Assembly: GCA_039029195.1 (NCBI GenBank)
Contig: JBCCGR010000078.1
Location: forward strand, 1-9,843
Origin: JBCCGR01 sp039029195
Lineage (GTDB): Bacteria; Pseudomonadota; Alphaproteobacteria; Rhizobiales; Rhizobiaceae
Reading direction: 5' to 3'
DNA length: 9,843 nt
Each line of letters opens with the position of its first letter. Position 1 is the stretch's first letter. The notes beneath the pieces were generated by a model that worked only from the letters and a program-made list of their open reading frames with translations, was not told where the DNA came from and did not search any database. Position numbers and translations under genes: made by a program. Below are positions 6,170 through 9,843 of the stretch, one piece after another.

Positions 6170-6430
6170 ATGCCCGATTTTGCCCATATAACGCTCGCCG
6201 CCAACGCTTTGCCACCCGATCAGTACAACACTGATCGCGAGTATTTCGCTGCTATGACGGATCGTTTCGGCCTGCAAACCACTGAAACGATTGTTGCCTT
6301 GAAATGCGCCGGGCACACCGACATTTCCCGTTTCACCGTCTTGGAATGGCTGAGTTTTGCTCAAGAATACGGTGAGATTGTCAGCAAATTTGTCGCCTTG
6401 GCGGCTTTGAATAATGCCAATTTCGACTGA
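6170..6430 (+). CDS. Hypothetical protein (86 aa)
   Basis: No family is recognised. The product looks soluble and mostly helical (YFAAMTDRFGL, TVLEWLSFAQEYGEIVSKFVALAAL). A GTG at 6161 would add three residues; neither start has an obvious Shine-Dalgarno. The stop overlaps the start of the next gene by 17 bp, so the two are probably translated together. A TGTGA-N6-TCACA palindrome lies about 65 bp upstream. The position between the repressor and the second divergent promoter is where temperate phages often carry lysogenic-conversion or superinfection genes, which is context and not evidence of function. Confidence 0.6.
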   Translation: MPDFAHITLAANALPPDQYNTDREYFAAMTDRFGLQTTETIVALKCAGHTDISRFTVLEWLSFAQEYGEIVSKFVALAALNNANFD

Positions 6431-6992
6431 GAAACTACCCCTTGAACTGTTGGATACTGACGAGCGCCTTTGGCGTCTGAAGGACGTTTTTCGCCAGTGG
6501 CGGGAGAACAATCAGATCATCACCGACGAAATTCTCACTCATGGGGATCACCTTGTGCTCTTTGCCTCGACTGACAAGATGGAAGTCCCGGAAATGTTCA
6601 TTCAGGGGCGACTGTCCTTGGCAAAACACGCAATGGGGCTGGGTTGGCGCGAAGACCTTTACCACCATACGGGCGCGGAAGACATTGCGGCGGGCTACTT
6701 GGAAGCCTCCTTTGGTCAAGCGGTCCTGGAGCGGGTGACAATGGTATCAGGTGAAGGCATGTCGCGGATTATCTTGGAATATGATCGGTTGATACTCCAG
6801 TTTTTCACCCCCAAACACTACCCCCAGATTTTCCTGATTTCGGCCCTAAAGCACCTTGTGCGCGGAAGTGATCATCAAGCCAGTCTTGAAAGCCTGCTTG
6901 CGCAATCGCCGCAAAATAATAGTCTGGTTGTGCTTGGCTCGGACAGGAGTTCCAGCGAAGAACATTCTCAATCTGGTGCTCTAATCCAATAG
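6414..6992 (+). CDS. Hypothetical protein, possibly PAS-like sensor (192 aa)
   Basis: No confident family. Residues ~36-133 alternate strands and helices in a way that recalls small PAS-like sensor domains (HLVLFASTDKMEVPEMFIQG, then the run ending in RIILEYDRLILQFFTP). No ligand-binding residue can be named, so this is a weak suggestion. The gene overlaps the preceding one by 17 bp, suggesting coupling. Its last ~62 codons (6805-6992) lie antisense to the end of the convergent GNAT gene, and the final residues (SDRSSSEEHSQSGALIQ) look low-complexity, so the functional domain probably ends before the overlap. Confidence 0.65.
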   Translation: MPISTEKLPLELLDTDERLWRLKDVFRQWRENNQIITDEILTHGDHLVLFASTDKMEVPEMFIQGRLSLAKHAMGLGWREDLYHHTGAEDIAAGYLEASFGQAVLERVTMVSGEGMSRIILEYDRLILQFFTPKHYPQIFLISALKHLVRGSDHQASLESLLAQSPQNNSLVVLGSDRSSSEEHSQSGALIQ

Positions 6993-7578
6993 CCGCCAGC
7001 AGGCCACGCCGCACGTCCGGCTTCTCCATGTAGATATAAAAATGATCAACGTCAGGCCAGTAGAGCCAGGTTGTCGGCTTGATGTAGTCAGCGAGTAGCA
7101 CGCCTAGGCCCGTTTTCTGATAGTCGCTGTGAATGCGGTACTCGCCGCAATAAACCAGCGTCCCGGTCATCTGTTCGATATAGCGTTTCTGATCTTGTGC
7201 CAGATCAACTTCCACATCTGATCCCGGCTGATAAGTCTGACGCCAATATCGCCGCGAATAACTGGCTAAATTCTCGCGGCCCAGCTCCTGACGCTTGCAG
7301 GCAACGGTTCCAACACATTCCTCGTCTTTCCAGATCCCAACCCAGAACGCCTGCGACCAGAAAAAGGTGTTCTGCGCCGTGGAAAAGTGCGGCGTCACTG
7401 CGGCCGGTTTATCATCCTTGTCGAGCAGCAATGAAGGTGTGATGCGTTCCAGCTCGGCAAAATCCACCGAATGCCGAAGCGCAAACCCCTTCACCTCGAT
7501 CTGGTCGCGATAATAACCAGCAACACGATTGAGCCGGTCAATCATTGAAACACACCGAAATTTCGTCCCCTCGGCCAT
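6805..7578 (-). CDS. GNAT-fold N-acetyltransferase-like protein (257 aa)
   Basis: Residues ~144-162 (CGEYRIHSDYQKTGLGVLL) fit GNAT motif A, the strand plus Q/RxxGxG/A loop that holds the pyrophosphate of acetyl-CoA. The preceding FWVGIWKDEECVGTVACKR fits the beta-hairpin before it. The substrate is unknown. ATG 7578 was chosen because AGGTGG lies 7 nt upstream; a longer TTG-start reading to 7608 would run through that ribosome-binding site. The gene is divergent from the right operon across the operator region 7579-7700 and convergent with the 192-aa gene, overlapping it by 188 bp. It looks like cargo in the lysogeny region, possibly repressor-controlled from the shared operators. Confidence 0.7.
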   Translation of the reverse strand: MAEGTKFRCVSMIDRLNRVAGYYRDQIEVKGFALRHSVDFAELERITPSLLLDKDDKPAAVTPHFSTAQNTFFWSQAFWVGIWKDEECVGTVACKRQELGRENLASYSRRYWRQTYQPGSDVEVDLAQDQKRYIEQMTGTLVYCGEYRIHSDYQKTGLGVLLADYIKPTTWLYWPDVDHFYIYMEKPDVRRGLLAAIGLEHQIENVLRWNSCPSQAQPDYYFAAIAQAGFQDWLDDHFRAQGALGPKSGKSGGSVWG

Positions 7579-7640
7579 TTTGCAACCACCTGAATTGAAG
7601 ATCAACAAATCGTTTGATTCGAGAATACTTGCAAATCGAC

Positions 7641-7667
7641 TTGATCTAAATATCGATTTTGTATATT
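7641..7667 (+). promoter_or_regulatory. Candidate early right promoter
   Basis: TTGATC (7641-7646) and TATATT (7662-7667) are spaced by 15 bp, or 16 bp if the -35 is read as CTTGAT. They would start transcription about 25-30 bp before the first right-operon ATG (7701). The -10 lies within one operator-like site and another covers the region just after the start, a typical repressed-promoter layout. The spacing is short of ideal. Confidence 0.4.
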
Positions 7668-7668
7668 C
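7651..7668. promoter_or_regulatory. Operator-like site 2
   Basis: TATCGATTTTGTATATTC matches the 5581-5598 operator pattern at 15 of 18 positions and overlaps the -10 of the candidate right promoter. It is probably bound by the repressor encoded at 5645. Confidence 0.55.
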
Positions 7669-7680
7669 AATGGAGATTGA

Positions 7681-7698
7681 TATTCGTTTTGAGGGTTC
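7681..7698. promoter_or_regulatory. Operator-like site 3
   Basis: TATTCGTTTTGAGGGTTC matches the 5581-5598 pattern at 14 of 18 positions. It starts exactly 30 bp (about three helical turns) after site 2, so two repressor dimers could sit on the same DNA face. It contains the GAGGG ribosome-binding site of the 34-aa gene, so that part of the match may be forced by translation signals. Confidence 0.5.
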
Positions 7699-7700
7699 AA

Positions 7701-7805
7701 ATGCCCAAGGTTCACCCCATCGTTTGGTTCATGCTTATCATCGGTGTTCCGGTGTGTGCGGTGCTGTTGACCTGGCTAAACGCTGTTATGTGGGCTCTCC
7801 CGTGA
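7701..7805 (+). CDS. 34-aa single-span membrane peptide, first gene of the right operon
   Basis: ATG 7701 is preceded by GAGGG with a 5-nt spacer, and the TGA at 7803-7805 overlaps the next gene's GTG start in a GTGA. The product is almost entirely hydrophobic from residue 6 to 33 (PIVWFMLIIGVPVCAVLLTW is the core), so it is a predicted single membrane span with a short K/H-containing N-terminus. No family is recognised. The signals at both ends support expression despite the size. Confidence 0.62.
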   Translation: MPKVHPIVWFMLIIGVPVCAVLLTWLNAVMWALP

Positions 7806-8074
7806 GCGCGCCCATCTCAAATCAGGAACCCTTTGTGGTTGATGCGGATGAGGTGGGCGCGCTCTTGAACATTCAGGGCGACACCTTTCGCAATAAGCGC
7901 CGTGCCCTCGAACAGAACGGCTTTCCCCCAAAGCTTCCCGGCCTCAACGGCTGGTCCCGTCCGGCAATCATCCGCTGGATTGAAACCAATGGCGGAACCT
8001 ACCTCCCCGCCGATCCGCAACCCTTTGCCAGCAATGATCCGCTGGCCAGCTTCTATGAGGACGCCGCTGAATGA
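7802..8074 (+). CDS. AlpA/excisionase-like DNA-binding protein (90 aa)
   Basis: Residues ~13-62 (VDADEVGALLNIQGDTFRNK, then RRALEQNGFPPKLPG and WSRPAIIRWIE) show a MerR/AlpA-type winged helix: a helix-turn-helix that reads the layer choice, a basic recognition helix, a proline-rich wing (GFPPKLPG) and a closing helix. Such proteins act as excisionases or small activators in phages. The GTG start at 7802 overlaps the 34-aa peptide stop. An upstream extension of the frame to 7529 is open but would cross the operator region and the divergent GNAT gene, so I reject it. A partner integrase is not in the window. Confidence 0.78.
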   Translation: MSAPISNQEPFVVDADEVGALLNIQGDTFRNKRRALEQNGFPPKLPGLNGWSRPAIIRWIETNGGTYLPADPQPFASNDPLASFYEDAAE

Positions 8075-8277
8075 ATACCGCTCCGAAAATCTGCCCCATT
8101 CGGGCCGTCGCCTTTGAGATCAGCTCCGCGCTCATCTTCGGCGCAACCGGCGAGCAACCCGAGGTCCAGCCACCGTTCTGCGGTCGCGGTCAATGCGCCA
8201 TGTGGCGCGAACACAAGGTCATGAACGCCCAAGGCGAAACGCCTGGCTATTGCGGCCTGGCCGGAAAGAAGGTGTGA
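8071..8277 (+). CDS. Hypothetical four-cysteine protein (68 aa)
   Basis: The start overlaps the upstream stop in an ATGA. Cysteines are at residues 8, 37, 42 and 61. The central PPFCGRGQCAMWRE segment (C-x4-C) together with the flanking C8 and PGYCGLAG suggests a small zinc or metal-binding fold. No named family is recognised. It ends 3 nt before the next ATG, and its 3' end supplies that gene's GAAGGTG ribosome-binding site. Confidence 0.75.
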   Translation: MNTAPKICPIRAVAFEISSALIFGATGEQPEVQPPFCGRGQCAMWREHKVMNAQGETPGYCGLAGKKV

Positions 8278-8280
8278 CCC

Positions 8281-8712
8281 ATGGAGCCCGCCACCAAACT
8301 CGAAAGTCTGAGTTCGTACAATGACCGGTACATCCTGAGTTGGCAGGATGATGGCTACAGCTATCACGTCTGGATCAACAGGGACAAAAAGCCCGGGCAC
8401 GATGTCGAACGCCATAATTACCTGGGTGTGATCTACAAAAACCAGCTTCTCCCGGTTCTGGAAAAGCCCAATCCTTGCAAGACCCGCCTTCTCGATCTTG
8501 GCGCAAAGAAATGGGCATGGGTTCGTAACCGTATCGAGGCCCTGACCTCTGCTGAATTCGACTCCGCAGACAAGCTCTGCGTCCAAAGAGAACAGGAAGA
8601 CGAAGCCCGAAGGAAAGCCGAGGCAGAAGAATCCGCTCTGACAAAGATGCATGAGATTGCCGAACGCTACGGCTACATCTGCACAAAGGTTTCGGATGAG
8701 GTCGCGGCATGA
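8281..8712 (+). CDS. Hypothetical protein with charged coiled-coil segment (143 aa)
   Basis: The N-terminal ~60 residues look beta-rich (YILSWQDDGYSYHVWINRD, then HNYLGVIYKN). Residues ~103-131 are a highly charged helix (REQEDEARRKAEAEES), a likely coiled coil. The start ATG 8281 has a GAAGGTG Shine-Dalgarno. The stop overlaps the next start (ATGA). No family or function can be assigned. Confidence 0.75.
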   Translation: MEPATKLESLSSYNDRYILSWQDDGYSYHVWINRDKKPGHDVERHNYLGVIYKNQLLPVLEKPNPCKTRLLDLGAKKWAWVRNRIEALTSAEFDSADKLCVQREQEDEARRKAEAEESALTKMHEIAERYGYICTKVSDEVAA

Positions 8713-8981
8713 CCATGGAGCCCTATAGCCCGATTCCTGCAAGGGCAGACTATCCGGTAACCCTGTCCAAGCATCAAAAGGGTGCGCTCAAGCTCATCCG
8801 CAAAGCCAAGCTTTATCGCACCCGTGGCGGTTGGCAGGGGCGCGGCACGGGCAAGATCACTCTGGCCACATACAACGTCTTGCGCATGGCCAACCTCATC
8901 ACAATCAACACGCGCGGCTTTCATGAAAGCCTGGTCCTGACTGAGCAGGGCAAACAGTTCCTCAAGGACTTGCGGAAGTGA
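8709..8981 (+). CDS. Winged-helix-like hypothetical protein (90 aa)
   Basis: The pattern SKHQKGALKLIRKAKLYRTR, then a GKITLATYNVLRMANLIT helix, then an ESLVLTEQGKQFLKDL end is typical of small winged-helix proteins, where LTEQGKQFL is the strand-to-helix after the wing. It is therefore probably nucleic-acid-binding, though no family is recognised. The start overlaps the upstream stop in an ATGA. A second in-frame ATG follows at 8715. The stop overlaps the following GTG (GTGA). Confidence 0.7.
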   Translation: MTMEPYSPIPARADYPVTLSKHQKGALKLIRKAKLYRTRGGWQGRGTGKITLATYNVLRMANLITINTRGFHESLVLTEQGKQFLKDLRK

Positions 8982-9262
8982 ACACCCGCAATCCTCATCC
9001 TGCGCTGGGGCGGCCGCAGGAAATCCCCGGCACGGGCGCTGCGCTCGCCAAATCTCCTCCTTCAATGGCGAGCCAGGTCCGTGCCGGAATGGGTCAAATC
9101 GCACGTGGGGCTTCGACCCTCGCAAGATTTGACCAGAAAGAAGAAACCCCTGGGTTTGTTCAAAGCCTGCCGCAACACCGACGTGATCATTTCAACGATC
9201 TGCTGGTCATCGCGCGGATACAGCGGCACATCAAACGCCTTTCGAAAGGGCTCGCCTCATGA
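8978..9262 (+). CDS. 94-aa ORF, N-terminal half built from hairpin sequence
   Basis: The GTG start overlaps the previous stop (GTGA), and the stop overlaps the next start (ATGA), which argues that the frame is translated. The C-terminal ~35 residues look genuinely coding (RRDHFNDLLVIARIQRHIKR). The N-terminal ~55 residues (GTGAALAKSPPSMASQVRAG and onward) look low-complexity and are encoded by two consecutive structured hairpins (9027-9087 and 9092-9134). Either a short gene has been enlarged in frame by a palindromic element, or the real gene starts later and 8982-9140 is a structured leader. The overlapping frame at 9081-9485 is rejected because it runs through the next gene. Confidence 0.5.
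   Translation: MNTRNPHPALGRPQEIPGTGAALAKSPPSMASQVRAGMGQIARGASTLARFDQKEETPGFVQSLPQHRRDHFNDLLVIARIQRHIKRLSKGLAS
9027..9087 (+). repeat. Nested hairpin upstream of element B
   Basis: CCGGCACGG (9027-9035) is perfectly complementary to CCGTGCCGG (9079-9087). Inside it, GCTCGCCA (9043-9050) is perfectly complementary to TGGCGAGC (9066-9073) around a 15-nt pyrimidine-rich loop, with a 7/5-nt asymmetric internal loop. Two perfect nested stems in 61 nt are unusual in coding DNA. Element B begins 5 nt after it. Confidence 0.65.
9092..9134. repeat. Structured element B: second copy of the conserved-core hairpin
   Basis: Arm GGTCAAATC (9092-9100) is perfectly complementary to GATTTGACC (9126-9134). 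The interior 9101-9125 begins GCACGTGGGGC and ends ACCCTCGCAA, matching element A at 21 of 25 positions. The inner stem (9105-9110 with 9118-9123) is preserved: the one change in it, A to G, converts an A-T to a G-T pair. Five of the seven variable outer base pairs differ from A, each with a compensating change. Orientation is the same as in A on the plus strand, here sense to the right operon. A small third hairpin (9144-9157, AAACC with GGTTT) follows. Confidence 0.8.
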
Positions 9263-9489
9263 TCAGCCAGGCTCTTTACAAACGCCACACCGAAGAGTGG
9301 TGGAAAGGAAAGCGGGTTGTGAGTTTGCAGCCGCTTCGAAACGCCTGGGGAGAAATGCCAGCCGGAACCAGATTGGAAGTCACCCGCAAATTCAGTGGCT
9401 TCAACTTAGAAAGCCTGCCTTGCACCAAATGCGGCTTCCGTTTGCGCATAAACAAGGTCCCGCCGTCCTCTCTCGATCTTGCTGACTAA
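9259..9489 (+). CDS. Small CxxC protein (76 aa)
   Basis: The start overlaps the preceding stop (ATGA). Residues ~17-55 (VSLQPLRNAWGEMPAGTRLE, then VTRKFSGFNL) suggest a small SH3-like beta-barrel. They are followed by C55-x2-C58 (PCTKCGFRLRINKV), half of a possible zinc site; the other two ligands are not obvious. No family is assigned. It belongs to the right operon, and a perfect palindrome follows its stop. Confidence 0.75.
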   Translation: MISQALYKRHTEEWWKGKRVVSLQPLRNAWGEMPAGTRLEVTRKFSGFNLESLPCTKCGFRLRINKVPPSSLDLAD

Positions 9490-9495
9490 ACCATT

Positions 9496-9513
9496 TCCGC
9501 CCGGCCGGGCGGA
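9496..9513. repeat. Perfect 18-bp palindrome in the 45-bp gap
   Basis: TCCGCCCGGCCGGGCGGA is an uninterrupted palindrome in the gap between the 76-aa and 72-aa genes. No T tract follows, so it is not a standard intrinsic terminator. It could be a protein-binding site, or an mRNA hairpin separating the two coding regions. Confidence 0.5.
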
Positions 9514-9534
9514 TCAACAGAAGGACTCCGCCCG

Positions 9535-9753
9535 ATGCCCGAAATACAAGCCCCGCCGCATTTTACTCCGAAAGCGATGAGGCGCTTCGCTCTTAAGCGC
9601 ATTCAGCGAATTGAACACTCCGCCCATGAAATTGCCTACGCCTACGGCGATGTCGACAATACCGTTTGTTGTGCGGTGGACGCACTCCTTGAACAGCTCA
9701 ATGAGATATCCCAGACGGTCGAAGAATCCTGCGAAAATGGGGTGACGTTATGA
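9535..9753 (+). CDS. Hypothetical helical protein (72 aa)
   Basis: ATG 9535 is preceded by AGAAGGA with a spacer of about 9 nt, and the gene follows a 45-bp gap, so translation here is initiated independently. The product looks all-helical (MRRFALKRIQRIEHSAHEIA, then CAVDALLEQLNEISQTVEES). It contains adjacent cysteines (CC) and one more near the end. No family or function is recognised. Its stop overlaps the next ATG (ATGA). Confidence 0.7.
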   Translation: MPEIQAPPHFTPKAMRRFALKRIQRIEHSAHEIAYAYGDVDNTVCCAVDALLEQLNEISQTVEESCENGVTL

Positions 9754-9843
9754 TCACCTATAATGTTCGAAGCCGGTTCTTCCATCTCAAGGACGAAGCG
9801 GAGATTTATCGCAAGTCTATGGGGCTTGAGCCACGACACACAC
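9750..9843 (+). CDS. Partial hypothetical protein at right edge (first 31 residues)
   Basis: ATG 9750 overlaps the upstream stop in an ATGA, and the frame is open to the window end (begins MITYNVRSRFFHLKDEAEIY). Too little is visible to assign a family. Confidence 0.55.
   Translation, partial: MITYNVRSRFFHLKDEAEIYRKSMGLEPRHT

Noticed and set aside
7529..7801. 91-codon upstream extension of the AlpA-like gene
   Set aside because: It crosses the operator/promoter region and the 5' end of the divergent GNAT gene. GTG 7802 is coupled to the 34-aa gene by a GTGA.
1053..9134. Elements A and B as lambda-like nut or HK022-like put antitermination sites
   Set aside because: Such RNA sites must be sense to the operon they act in. 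A and B have the same plus-strand orientation, but their operons run in opposite directions, so at most one could serve.
9081..9485. 134-codon plus-strand frame
   Set aside because: It overlaps the 76-aa gene over almost its whole length and has a shadow-like composition; the 76-aa frame has the CxxC motif and a coupled start.

Overview
The window reads as the early and regulatory region of a temperate phage or prophage in an alphaproteobacterium, probably Rhizobiales-like. The evidence is GC-rich, densely packed coding sequence with chains of 4-bp ATGA/GTGA gene overlaps, a divergent pair of small XRE-type regulators, a phage replication module, and a run of small anonymous phage-type proteins. 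No integrase, terminase, structural gene, att site, tRNA or CRISPR array is visible. The host assignment is an inference from protein style only.

Left half (1-5573, minus strand): one long early operon read right to left. Its order is a Cro-like XRE protein (64 aa), a 134-aa unknown, a 69-aa unknown, a 38-aa single-span membrane peptide (GTG start), an N6-adenine methyltransferase with a helical N-terminal domain, a TOPRIM primase, a 265-aa protein with a basic tail, and a P-loop replication ATPase/helicase that runs off the window. Almost every junction is a 4-bp overlap. Two intrinsic-terminator-like hairpins lie inside its coding sequence, at 5002-5041 and 4223-4253, which suggests antitermination or attenuation.

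Centre (5574-7700): a CI-like XRE repressor without a LexA-type protease domain is divergent from the Cro-like gene. It is followed by a cargo-like block of two unknown plus-strand genes and a convergent GNAT-fold acetyltransferase whose 3' end overlaps the second of them by 188 bp. The same 18-bp operator-like pattern occurs once at the Cro/repressor divergent promoter and twice, 30 bp apart, at the second divergent promoter (7579-7700). One repressor may therefore control the left operon, the right operon and the acetyltransferase.

Right half (7701-9843, plus strand): a second operon of small proteins. These are a 34-aa membrane peptide, an AlpA/excisionase-like wing-helix protein, a 4-Cys protein, a 143-aa unknown, a winged-helix-like 90-aa protein, a 94-aa ORF carrying nested hairpins, a CxxC small beta protein, a 72-aa helical protein and a partial gene at the edge.

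The most unusual observation is a pair of structured elements, A (1053-1095) and B (9092-9134). They share a nearly identical 25-nt apical core but have 9-bp outer stems that differ in sequence and are fully complementary in each copy, a textbook covariation pattern. I do not recognise this element. B is preceded 4 nt upstream by a second nested hairpin (9027-9087).
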